Positions 28,632-36,939 are shown, counted from the stretch's first letter. The stretch is DNA of 43,607 nt from Parerythrobacter sp. (GCA_028289565.1 JANQPE010000011.1:1-43607); one strand, 5' to 3'. Notes: generated by a model from the letters alone, not told the origin. Made by a program: numbers and translations.

Positions 28632-29483
28632 CTACTCTTCGCGCTCGGCGAACATTTCGCGCATCATGGGCTGCAGGTGCGGGCCGTAATAGGCGAGCAC
28701 ATCCCATTCATTGGTCTTCTCGTAATGAGTGACGAGCGATCGCCCGTCCCAGCGATGCAATGCGTAGGTTGCCGGTTCCGTGGTGATCAGCACGCGCTGG
28801 TCGGGCGTGTCGGAATCGACTTTGCGCAGGTCGAGCGAGACGAGCGGAGCGACCGACGGCGTTACCGACAGCGGAACTCCGTTGAAGGCCGTTGTGATCG
28901 GGCGATGGAGATGCCCGCAATGGATGGCGACGATCTGGTCATGCCCTTTGATCGCAGCGGCGAAATTGGCGATCCAGCCTTCGTTCGGTGACGGGTCCAT
29001 CCAGTCGATGCCGGATACTACCGGCGGATGATGCATGAAGATCAGCGTCGGGGTATCGGGATGTCCGTCGAGTTGCGCGCGCAACCATTCGCGGCGTTTT
29101 TCGCAAAACGCGCCACCGTGGCGGCCGGGCTCGAAGGAATCCAGCATCAGGATGCGGAGCCCGTCTTGTTCGATCGCATAATGCACAAAACCGCCTTCGC
29201 TGGGTATATCGGGGAAGGCACGCAGCAATTCCTCGCGCGAATCGTGGTTGCCGACCATCGCATAGACAGGGAAAGGACAAGCTTCGAGCAATTCGGCGGT
29301 TTTTTCGAAACTCTCACGGTCGCCGCGGTCTGTCAGGTCACCGGTGAGTACCAGCATGTCGATCGGATTCGGGCTCTTCAGCAGGCGATCGAGCGTTGTC
29401 CGGAAACGAATCCGATTGAGTTCCTCCGGCCTGGCATCCGGATCGAAGCCGATATGGATATCGGTCATCTGCGCGATCAGCAT
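28632..29483 (-). CDS. Class III cyclic-nucleotide phosphodiesterase (CpdA-like metallophosphoesterase)
   Basis: A 283-residue cytosolic enzyme with the full two-metal calcineurin-like signature: D-X-H in MTDIHIGF, GDLTDRGD, GNHD, the histidine pair in FMHHPP, and GHLHRP. Length and motif spacing match the CpdA/Rv0805 group, which hydrolyses 3',5'-cAMP, often with broad specificity. It is the last gene of the minus-strand operon led by the cNMP-binding reductase, starting 23 bases after the FHA-cytochrome stop with GGAAGGGGA as ribosome binding site. The context makes cAMP removal the likely role; other phosphodiester substrates remain possible. Confidence 0.82.
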   Translation of the reverse strand: MLIAQMTDIHIGFDPDARPEELNRIRFRTTLDRLLKSPNPIDMLVLTGDLTDRGDRESFEKTAELLEACPFPVYAMVGNHDSREELLRAFPDIPSEGGFVHYAIEQDGLRILMLDSFEPGRHGGAFCEKRREWLRAQLDGHPDTPTLIFMHHPPVVSGIDWMDPSPNEGWIANFAAAIKGHDQIVAIHCGHLHRPITTAFNGVPLSVTPSVAPLVSLDLRKVDSDTPDQRVLITTEPATYALHRWDGRSLVTHYEKTNEWDVLAYYGPHLQPMMREMFAEREE

Positions 29484-29506
29484 GGTAGATCCCCTTCCAT
29501 GCGGTT

Positions 29507-31273
29507 CTAGCCGGACTTCCGGCTAATTCTTGCAACCCGGTCCGACACCACATCAGGGTGGTTGCCGGGTATTCTCCCCTCTTGAGGGTGATAGGAATGG
29601 CACATTGCGCAGCTCGAAGGAACCTCGGCCTGCTTGGCATCCTCACCCAGATGGCAATCACGGCAAATCGCTATACCGGGCAGCAGAAGATCGGAAGAAC
29701 TCTTGGAACTTTCTGCCTGGTGGCAACTGGTGCAATCCTCCTGTTCGTGCTCTTCGTGATCGAAACGCCCGTTGAGCAAGTAAGTATCGCGCAAATGGAC
29801 CGGGATGACATCGGGCTTCCCGTCGTTGGTGGTCGGTATGTGGCACTCGCCGCAAACGCCGCGCGCGGACAGTGCCTGGCTGATCCCGATGTAATTACGG
29901 GCCGGCCTGCCGAAATCCTGGAAATAGCGCCCGCCACGGGCGTACTCGCCCGGCCGGTGACGGTTTCCGGTGGTCACAGGGCGCCGCGGAGAGCGATCCA
30001 TTGCCATCAGGTCCGCGCGCATGGCATCCACATCGCCATGGCGCAGCGTGCGGAAAGTCGATCCCACACGATCATAGACGAGACTGTGGCAGGCCTCGCA
30101 ATCCTCCTCCATATCCACGGGCAAGAAACCCGCCTTGTCAGCGGTCGGTGTATGGCAGTCGGCACAGGCGAGTGCGCTGCCATACCCTTTCTTGGACCCC
30201 AGATTACCGGCCATGCGTGCTACGCCGCCATCGGTGTCAAGGTGCAGATCGTGTGGAAAGCGCAGACCGCTGGCCTCCTTCGGTTTCGCCGACAGGGATA
30301 ACCGCTCGGTACTGTCGCGCCCCAGTTCGGTAAACACGATCGCTTTGAATTGCGGATGCGCTGTGCCGAAATCAGCGGCATTCGCGATCTCCGTATCGGT
30401 CAGCCGTCCATCCATGCCGTTATGGCAATCGGCGCAGAATTGCTGCGCGGCAGGTTCCATCCGACCGGCGCCTTCATGTTCAGTATGGCACGTGGTGCAG
30501 GAACCGGGACCTTCCTTACCGAAAGTCTGTGCTATTGCCCACAGCATCCGGTCGCTCCGGGAGAGGGGGCCGCGCCCGGTAAGCTGGCGTGGGATGGGGG
30601 CATGATCGCCGATTTCTTCGTGGCAGGTCAGACAGGTTTCGTCGCGCACCGACTGGAACGGTTTGACGTGACAGGCCTCGCAATTGTCCTCGAGCCCATG
30701 GTGAGCAAGGCTGAGGGCACCGGTACTCCAACTTGCATCCATGAGGGTGTGGCCCTTGCTGTCGTAATCGGGCTTGGCTGGCGGTTCGCGATTTAGATTG
30801 GTGTAGATCGGGATGGCGAGAAAGGCGATCAGGATCGCGGCCAGCCCGATCCAGGCCATGACCCGCTTGCCTGGCAGTGCGCTCGACAGGGCAAAACCCT
30901 TGAGCACGTCGATCGCGCCTTCCTTCTCCTCGACTTGCCGGACGGTGAGAGTGACGGGGTCGCTGCCTTCCTGAGAAGCAGCAATGCGATAGCTTCCGAA
31001 AGATAATTCGGTGCCTTCATGCGGATTGAACGTGCCTTCGTCGACGGTTCGACCATCCATGGAGAAGCCGAGCGTTCCGACTGCGGTGATATGGAGTTTC
31101 CCGCCTTCCGCGGGTTTGATCCTGGCATGTCGCTGTTCCACGGCGAGATCGGAAAGGTGGAGATCGTTTTCGGTCGCGCGCCCGATGGTGATCGTATCCT
31201 GGGCCACTTCGCGATCACGCACGATTTCGCGCCCGTCTGCGGTGAGGTCGATAGTCCGGATCAGGAATGCCAT
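29507..31273 (-). CDS. FHA domain - membrane helix - decaheme cytochrome c
   Basis: A 588-residue fusion. Residues about 5-110 are an FHA domain with the phosphothreonine-binding layout: Gly-Arg at 31-32 (ITIGRATEND), Ser at 41 and Arg-His at 48-49 (SDLAVEQRHARI). One membrane helix lies at about 137-160. Beyond it are ten CXXCH motifs from residue 198 to near the end: CEACH, CLTCH, CTTCH, CADCH twice, CEACH, CGECH, CTSCH, CRDCH and CAMCH. The FHA domain should be cytosolic and the hemes periplasmic. An in-frame start at 31315 exists, but the ATG at 31273 has GAGGGGAG upstream and follows the cytochrome b stop by 13 bases. Confidence 0.9.
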   Translation of the reverse strand: MAFLIRTIDLTADGREIVRDREVAQDTITIGRATENDLHLSDLAVEQRHARIKPAEGGKLHITAVGTLGFSMDGRTVDEGTFNPHEGTELSFGSYRIAASQEGSDPVTLTVRQVEEKEGAIDVLKGFALSSALPGKRVMAWIGLAAILIAFLAIPIYTNLNREPPAKPDYDSKGHTLMDASWSTGALSLAHHGLEDNCEACHVKPFQSVRDETCLTCHEEIGDHAPIPRQLTGRGPLSRSDRMLWAIAQTFGKEGPGSCTTCHTEHEGAGRMEPAAQQFCADCHNGMDGRLTDTEIANAADFGTAHPQFKAIVFTELGRDSTERLSLSAKPKEASGLRFPHDLHLDTDGGVARMAGNLGSKKGYGSALACADCHTPTADKAGFLPVDMEEDCEACHSLVYDRVGSTFRTLRHGDVDAMRADLMAMDRSPRRPVTTGNRHRPGEYARGGRYFQDFGRPARNYIGISQALSARGVCGECHIPTTNDGKPDVIPVHLRDTYLLNGRFDHEEHEQEDCTSCHQAESSKSSSDLLLPGIAICRDCHLGEDAKQAEVPSSCAMCHSYHPQEGRIPGNHPDVVSDRVARISRKSG

Positions 31274-31286
31274 GTGCCCGCTCCCC

Positions 31287-32150
31287 TCACCAGTAATAAA
31301 AGACGCTGACCACATGCGCGATCAGTGCTGCGATGAGGGCGATCGTCGCCGGGATATGGATATACAGCCACACTTCAAGCAGTGCCCTGAGGCGCATCTG
31401 GCGGCGAATCTGGTCAAGTTGCGCCTTACGGCGCCCAAGCAGAGCGTTGACCCGCTCATGCTCTTCACTGCCGTCACTGGCGAAGGCGCTTTGCGCCCGC
31501 CGTGTCTTGCAACCGGGATAGCGCCCGGTCAGGCGAGCGGTCATTCCTGCACGAAACGCGTCCTGTTCCAGTGCGGCAATGATCAGATCGGCATCGTCGC
31601 GATCAAGCGGCTGGGCGGCGTTGTCGAGCTGACGGTCGATCGCTTCGAGCGCTTCGACCATCTGCCCGCGGGTCATCTCGCGGCGATTGGTGCTAAGCCG
31701 TTCGGGCAATGTGGCATAGACCGAGATGCCGTAAATGCCCGATACGATGACCAGCATCATCAGCGCCCAGGCAAGCGTATGGACGTTCCAGCCGAGTTGG
31801 AAGCCGGTATGCAAGGTTCCTATCACGACAAGCGCAAGACCAAGATAGACATGCGCGCTGGTCCAGGCCTTCAGGCTCCAGCGCCCCTCGGTCATCTTGC
31901 GTTTGCGGATACCGAGCAATGACAACCACACAATCAGTAACAGGCCGATAGTACCGAGCGTATAGCCGAACCAGCTACCGCCATTGTGGCGCGGTTCCAC
32001 ATCGATCAGGAAATAGGCCAGCAGGACAATGACCGAGATACCCAGCGCGATCTTGAGCCAGCGCATGCGGCGGTGAGCGAGGAAACTCTCGTGGTCGGCA
32101 TCGCGCCGCTGTTCATCAAGGGCGAAATCGCGTTTGGAGGTGGACGCCAT
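31287..32150 (-). CDS. Five-helix b-type cytochrome, probable transmembrane electron carrier
   Basis: A 287-residue integral membrane protein with about five helices (starting near residues 31, 61, 98, 126 and 258). Two pairs of histidines, H100/H114 and H265/H279, each spaced H-X13-H, fall in helices 3 and 5, as in the diheme b ferric-reductase-type proteins. H124 follows helix 3. A soluble, charged loop of about 100 residues separates helices 4 and 5. It overlaps the upstream reductase stop by one base (TAATG) and precedes the FHA-cytochrome gene. It probably passes electrons from the cytosolic Fe-S module to periplasmic hemes. It could also exchange electrons with quinone. Confidence 0.78.
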   Translation of the reverse strand: MASTSKRDFALDEQRRDADHESFLAHRRMRWLKIALGISVIVLLAYFLIDVEPRHNGGSWFGYTLGTIGLLLIVWLSLLGIRKRKMTEGRWSLKAWTSAHVYLGLALVVIGTLHTGFQLGWNVHTLAWALMMLVIVSGIYGISVYATLPERLSTNRREMTRGQMVEALEAIDRQLDNAAQPLDRDDADLIIAALEQDAFRAGMTARLTGRYPGCKTRRAQSAFASDGSEEHERVNALLGRRKAQLDQIRRQMRLRALLEVWLYIHIPATIALIAALIAHVVSVFYYW

Positions 32151-34603
32151 TATTCCACCTCATCCGCAAGCTTGGTATAGGAAAGGAACTTCTCGGGAGA
32201 TACGCGGATCGCCGCCCCGGTGGGACAGGCGCGGACGCAGGCCGGACCGCCTTCTATTCCCGAGCACATGTCGCACTTGATTGCGACCTTGGGACGTTCC
32301 TGCCCGTCTTTCTCGATGGCTTTCCTGCGCCAGGAATAGTTGGCCTCGCCCGGTCCTGGACCTCGTCCGAACAGCAACCAGCTAATCAGGGAGGGTTTGG
32401 GTGGCGGTTTGGCGTCCATCCGGATCACGCCATAGGGGCAGTTGCGCTGGCAGTTGCCGCAGCCGATGCAAGAATCGTCGATAAAGACTTCACCATCGGG
32501 CCCTCGCTTGATGGCGTTGGGCGGGCAGTCGGCCATGCAATGCGGATGTTCGCAATGGCGGCACGATGTCGGCACATGCAGGTGAGCGTATGTCCGGCCG
32601 GCCTCGCGATCGAGCCGGGAGAGACCGTCATGGCTGTCGGCGCAGGCTTTTTCGCAATTGTCGCAACCGACGCATAATTTCTCGTCGATCAGCAAGACGT
32701 CGGTGGCTTCGCCGACACCGTTGTCGACCAGAAATTGCGCGGTCTCGGAATACATGTCGACAGCACTGCCGAAGCTTTCCTTGCGGCTTTCGACGAAGGA
32801 ATTCGTCTCGCGCCGCCCGGACATCTCGGCCAGGACCTTCTCGCGCAGATGCGGCTTGCGGTCGAGCAGGGAGACAAATGCCTCCCCGGGGAAACGGATA
32901 ACTTCGGATTTGATCGCCGCCTTGACCGTGGCAGTGCGTTTCGATCCGTCGATTACCGCCATCTCCCCGACATAGGAACCTGCCGGCAGATAGGAGAGGA
33001 AGACCGGCTTGCCGCCGATATCCTTCTCGATGATCATCGAGCCGCGGCGGACTATGAAGACATCCTTATCGTCTTCGCCTTCGGTTATGACAGTGTCTCC
33101 GGCGCGAACTTCCTCGACTTCCGAGGATTCCACAAGCTCCGCGACGTCTGCCGGTTCCAACCCGGAGCCGAACATTTGCAGCAATTGCCGTTCGACCGAA
33201 ATCCGGTTGACCGCTCGGTTGGCGCTGGGTGCCGTGGCGAGCAGTTTCAACGCGGCTGTTCGCGCCAACTCCAGTACCACCGTATCTTCGGCCGCGCGGA
33301 TGGTGGATCCGCGCCGACGACCGGAAACCAGGCCGACTTCGCCGAAAATAGAGCCTCGTTCGATCGGTACGGTGACAGAGGGATTCCCCGGGTCGATTTC
33401 CACGCTGACCGACCCTTCCGCAATGGCGAACATGGACGATCCCGGTGCATTCCTCTCGAAGATTATATCTCCGGCACGGAAGGCACTCACTTCGGAATCG
33501 AGCATCAGCTCGCGCATCTGGAGCGGGGAAAGGTCGTGCAGGATCACGACATTCGTGTTGAAGGTTTCCAGCCATTCGTCGACCGACCGGCTACCGGGCA
33601 GAGCATCGAATTTCTCTGCCAGGATCGGTTCGTCCGCGGGTTTGAGTTCGGTATTCCCGTTGAGGAATTCGATCACATCGTAGCCCTGATTCATGCAGTG
33701 CTTGATCAGCGGATAGCCTGCCAATGCACCAATGACGTGGATACCCGGTTTGGTCGTCTCGAAGCTGGGCGAAAGCTTGGGGAAGGCACCCCGGTCTTCG
33801 CTGGTGAATTCGATCCCGCATCCTTCCACGAAACCGCGTGGTGGCTGCGATCCGGTACGGGCTATGATCCGGTTGCACGGGATCGTCTCTTGCCCATCGC
33901 GCGTGTCGAGCACTAGCTCTCCTTCGCGTATTTCGGCGGGGTTGGTTTCGCGACGTACGAAAATCCGCCCATCAGCTTCGGCCTCTTCGAGCAGCTTGAC
34001 GTTGGCCTTCTTGGCCCGGGCGAATTCGGCGCGTCGATTAAGGATGCTCACCACGTTGCGTTGCGCCGGGTCAGCAGCAAGGCCGAGCGCATTCTCGATT
34101 CCCGCATCACCCGAACCGATGACCGTGATATGCTCGTCGAAATACTCGCCCGGATCGTCGAGCTGATACTGGATGTGCGGCAAGTCGGCGCCCGGAATGC
34201 GCAGCAGGTTGGGATTGCCCTGCGTTCCGATGGCCATCACGACCGCTTCGGCTTCGATAGTCTCGCCGCTTTTCAGCAGAATCGTGAAATTGCCCGTTTC
34301 GCCGGTAATTTCGGACACTTCGGCGTTCAATTTTACATTGACCTTGTGTTCCTCGATCTGGCGATCCCAGGTATCGAGGATGAATTCGCGCTTGCCGGCA
34401 TCGAAATCGAGATCGGAGCGCAGCACCAGATTGCTGGGCGTCGCCATCACGTGCTTGCCCTTCTGGTACTTGAAAATCGTGTCGGAGAGGTGGTCGGTCT
34501 TCTCGATCAGGATATGCGGCATATCGAGCGCGGCAGCATGGCCGGCGGCGCTGAGGCCGGCTGGTCCCGATCCGACAATAGCTACGCGATAGCGATCCGG
34601 CAT
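32150..34603 (-). CDS. cNMP-regulated FAD/NAD(P) reductase fused to four-cluster ferredoxin
   Basis: An 817-residue cytosolic fusion. Residues 1-340 form a TrxR-like two-dinucleotide-fold flavoprotein (FAD motif GSGPAG at 11-16, NAD(P) motif GSGDAG at 163-168) without a CXXC disulfide. Two cyclic-nucleotide-binding domains follow at about 365-465 and 485-590. Each has the phosphate-binding Glu and Arg nine residues apart: E422/R431 and E547/R556. The C-terminal module has sixteen cysteines in four [4Fe-4S] motifs (644-654, 681-693, 712-722, 777-793), like DmsB/HybA. An upstream in-frame ATG at 34636 is less likely than 34603, which has GGGGGAGG upstream. It is the first gene of the operon with cytochrome b, FHA-cytochrome and phosphodiesterase. 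Confidence 0.92.
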   Translation of the reverse strand: MPDRYRVAIVGSGPAGLSAAGHAAALDMPHILIEKTDHLSDTIFKYQKGKHVMATPSNLVLRSDLDFDAGKREFILDTWDRQIEEHKVNVKLNAEVSEITGETGNFTILLKSGETIEAEAVVMAIGTQGNPNLLRIPGADLPHIQYQLDDPGEYFDEHITVIGSGDAGIENALGLAADPAQRNVVSILNRRAEFARAKKANVKLLEEAEADGRIFVRRETNPAEIREGELVLDTRDGQETIPCNRIIARTGSQPPRGFVEGCGIEFTSEDRGAFPKLSPSFETTKPGIHVIGALAGYPLIKHCMNQGYDVIEFLNGNTELKPADEPILAEKFDALPGSRSVDEWLETFNTNVVILHDLSPLQMRELMLDSEVSAFRAGDIIFERNAPGSSMFAIAEGSVSVEIDPGNPSVTVPIERGSIFGEVGLVSGRRRGSTIRAAEDTVVLELARTAALKLLATAPSANRAVNRISVERQLLQMFGSGLEPADVAELVESSEVEEVRAGDTVITEGEDDKDVFIVRRGSMIIEKDIGGKPVFLSYLPAGSYVGEMAVIDGSKRTATVKAAIKSEVIRFPGEAFVSLLDRKPHLREKVLAEMSGRRETNSFVESRKESFGSAVDMYSETAQFLVDNGVGEATDVLLIDEKLCVGCDNCEKACADSHDGLSRLDREAGRTYAHLHVPTSCRHCEHPHCMADCPPNAIKRGPDGEVFIDDSCIGCGNCQRNCPYGVIRMDAKPPPKPSLISWLLFGRGPGPGEANYSWRRKAIEKDGQERPKVAIKCDMCSGIEGGPACVRACPTGAAIRVSPEKFLSYTKLADEVE

Positions 34604-34660
34604 CAACCTCCCCCACGCAAGCGATCCCGCGACCATATGTTTTGTTCTGGTCGCATCATA

Positions 34661-34694
34661 GGCAATTGGACCGTTTTCGCCAGTGCCAATTGCC
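34661..34694. promoter_or_regulatory. Perfect inverted repeat in the divergent promoter region
   Basis: GGCAATTGG at 34661-34669 is inverted at 34686-34694 (CCAATTGCC); centres are 25 bases apart, and each arm contains the palindrome CAATTG. It lies in the 121-base gap between the reductase operon and the CcmI-like gene, so it could be an operator for both directions. A weaker GACCA...TGGTC pair lies at 34631-34652. No CRP-like TGTGA-N6-TCACA site was seen here. Confidence 0.5.
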
Positions 34695-34724
34695 GCTTGC
34701 CATGACGGATGCTAGCGCGCGCAT

Positions 34725-35660
34725 ATGGGAGACGATAGCAAGGATCGGACATCGGGGAGCGGCCCGTCCAGAATCACCTTGGGCGTATTGTTGCTTGCTG
34801 CACTGTTTGCGGCCGGAGCCATCGGCTACAGCATGTTCGGCAAAAATGCGGAAGACGTTTCGCAACCCGCCGCATCCACCGACAGCACCCTGTTGACACT
34901 CGAGGAACTGAGAGAACGCGCCGAAGCAGACCCGCTTGATGCCGGAGCCTGGCAGGAACTCGGCTTTGCCTATTTCGCGGATGGGCAGTTTGCGGAGGCG
35001 GCGCGGGCTTACCGTCAGGCGGCGGAAGGGGATCCTGATAATGCCGTTCTATGGTCTTCGCTGGGCGAAGCCCGTGTGATGGCGAGTGAGCGTGACCCGA
35101 TGCCGGCCAATGCCGTGGCGGCTTTTCGTCAGGCACTCGAGCTGGATTCGTCCGATCCGAGAGCGCGTTATTTTCTCGCCGTCAAAAAGGATCTCGATAG
35201 CAATCCGGAAGGGGCGATTGCCGATTGGCTCGCCCTGCTGGAAGACACGCCCCCCGGCGCCCCATGGGAAGACGATCTGCGTCGCACGATCGAGCAGGTC
35301 GGCAAGATCAACTCCATCGACACGTCCGGCCGCATCGCCGCAGTGACGGCGGACAGGCCCGAACCGCCCGAACTGACTGCGGGCAATGCCATTCCCGGGC
35401 CTTCCAGGGAACAGATCGCTGCGGCGAGCACGATCGCACCGGGCGAACAACGGCAAATGGCGGAAGGAATGGTCGAACGACTGGAGGGGCGGCTCGAAAG
35501 CGACCCGTCCAATGTCGATGGCTGGGTAATGCTGATGCGCAGCCGCGTTACTCTGGGCCAGCCCGAACGGGCGAAGCAAGCCCTGACTGATGCCATTGCG
35601 GCGAATCCACGGTTCGAGGCGCGGCTACGCCAGGAAGCGCAGCTTCTCGGGATACGCTAG
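34725..35660 (+). CDS. CcmI/CycH-like TPR protein, probable cytochrome c maturation factor
   Basis: A 311-residue protein with one N-terminal membrane helix (about residues 18-36) and tetratricopeptide repeats outside it (GAWQELGFAYFADGQFAEAA, then NAVLWSSLGEARVM, and near the end DGWVMLMRSRVTLGQPERA). The layout matches CcmI/CycH, which presents apocytochrome c to the heme-lyase complex. The usual additional N-terminal helix of full CcmI is absent. It is divergent from the reductase operon, next to genes encoding 25 heme-attachment motifs, which supports a maturation role. No other ccm genes are in the window. Confidence 0.72.
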   Translation: MGDDSKDRTSGSGPSRITLGVLLLAALFAAGAIGYSMFGKNAEDVSQPAASTDSTLLTLEELRERAEADPLDAGAWQELGFAYFADGQFAEAARAYRQAAEGDPDNAVLWSSLGEARVMASERDPMPANAVAAFRQALELDSSDPRARYFLAVKKDLDSNPEGAIADWLALLEDTPPGAPWEDDLRRTIEQVGKINSIDTSGRIAAVTADRPEPPELTAGNAIPGPSREQIAAASTIAPGEQRQMAEGMVERLEGRLESDPSNVDGWVMLMRSRVTLGQPERAKQALTDAIAANPRFEARLRQEAQLLGIR

Positions 35661-35674
35661 GCCATTCGGCCTAG
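35657..35674. terminator. Possible bidirectional terminator palindrome
   Basis: CTAGGCC at 35657-35663 and GGCCTAG at 35668-35674 form a perfect 7-base stem with a four-base loop. It lies exactly between the convergent TPR and flippase genes, and each arm supplies the TAG stop of one gene. There is only a short T-run on the plus side and none on the other, so Rho-independent action is uncertain. Confidence 0.45.
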
Positions 35675-36939
35675 TTTCCCGGAGCTTCGTCCGGCGGTTC
35701 GACGGTAATCCTGATTTGCTGAAGCGAGATTATCGCCACCCAAAAACCGAGGACCGCCAATGCGCTTGAGCCGAGCACGGTAAAGGCGGCGCCTTTCAGC
35801 CCGTTCCAGCCCATCGCGACATCAAGCAGCAGGAGGGCCAGCACTGTCGGTACCGCCCGAACCACGAAAGCGGTGCCTGCGCGGCCTGCGGAAACAAGCA
35901 GCGATTCCAGGCTTGCGCCGACCAGTTCGATGGCTCCCGCAATCGCCAGGATAACCATTGCCCAGTAAACGACGCGAAAATCCTCGCCGGCGATCGCAAC
36001 CAGCCCCCAACGGCCGAACAGCAATGCCACGCCAACGGCGAGCAGTCCGCCGACCAGCGCGATATTGGCCATGCGCCGAGCGATATCGTGCGCTGCGTCT
36101 TGCGCATGGACAAGTTCGGGATAGATCGCTTTGGAAACGGTCTGGGCAAGCTGGACCAGTGCCTGCCCCAGTTGCGAGGCTACCCGGAAACCACCGGCAA
36201 AGGCTTCGCCGCCGATCGCTCCCACGAGCAGGATCATCACCTGCTTGCCCGCGATGGTCAGGCTTCCGGTCATATTGGTCGACCAGACGAACCGCCATGC
36301 ATCGGCATGGTCGCACGGAATCTTGCGCAGACTGATCTGCGAAATGTCGATCCGTTCCTGCCGTGCAGCAACGATCCACAACGCCCCGGCAACTGCGATT
36401 TCCGCTACCGCCCACGCAAGGATAAAGCCCGTTACCGTCGGCATGAACATCCAGGCCAGTATCGCCCCGATCGCCCGCACGATAGGCTGCACCGCCTCGG
36501 TGGCCGTGGCCAGTCCGTATTTGAAACGCAGACGCAGCAAGCCGGTCGGTGTCGTTCGGATGGAAAGAAGCGATACGATGCAATAGCCGAATGCGATCCA
36601 CAGCAATTCGTCCGGCAGTGGCAGCCAGAGCTGGGCAGTCGATACGAGCATGGTGGCGAGGACGGCTCCCATCACCATCGACAGCATGTCGAGTGCGATG
36701 GCGAAACCGGTTGCCTCGCCGGGTCCGTCCTTGCCCGCACCCCAGCGGACCACGAACTGCCATGTCTGGAAATTGGCCAGGCCGGTTACCGTTTGTCCCA
36801 GCGCGACGATGATTGCAAAATGGCCGAATCCGTCGAGCCCGAGCGTCCGCGTCGCCAGGGCGAGATAGACGAGGCTGAGGACTGCGTTGACACCGCGCCC
36901 ACTCAACAGCCAGCCGATATTGCGGATAAGACGGCGCAT
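35671..36939 (-). CDS. Polysaccharide flippase (Wzx/MOP-type membrane transporter)
   Basis: A 422-residue protein made almost wholly of membrane helices (about twelve). It opens with a positively charged start and GWLLSGRGVNAVLSLVYLAL, typical of the oligosaccharide flippase family of the MOP superfamily. Such proteins move undecaprenyl-linked sugar units across the inner membrane for capsule, O-antigen or exopolysaccharide. No glycosyltransferase or polymerase gene lies beside it; the upstream gene is a sugar-type nucleotidyltransferase. The specific glycan cannot be deduced. Confidence 0.82.
   Translation of the reverse strand: MRRLIRNIGWLLSGRGVNAVLSLVYLALATRTLGLDGFGHFAIIVALGQTVTGLANFQTWQFVVRWGAGKDGPGEATGFAIALDMLSMVMGAVLATMLVSTAQLWLPLPDELLWIAFGYCIVSLLSIRTTPTGLLRLRFKYGLATATEAVQPIVRAIGAILAWMFMPTVTGFILAWAVAEIAVAGALWIVAARQERIDISQISLRKIPCDHADAWRFVWSTNMTGSLTIAGKQVMILLVGAIGGEAFAGGFRVASQLGQALVQLAQTVSKAIYPELVHAQDAAHDIARRMANIALVGGLLAVGVALLFGRWGLVAIAGEDFRVVYWAMVILAIAGAIELVGASLESLLVSAGRAGTAFVVRAVPTVLALLLLDVAMGWNGLKGAAFTVLGSSALAVLGFWVAIISLQQIRITVEPPDEAPGN

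Noticed and set aside
32735-33916. 393-codon plus-strand open frame
   Set aside because: Antisense to the cNMP-binding part of the reductase, where domain motifs are clear.
34604-34724. CRP/FNR-type binding site controlling the reductase operon
   Set aside because: No TGTGA-N6-TCACA or TTGAT-N4-ATCAA pattern was found in this gap.
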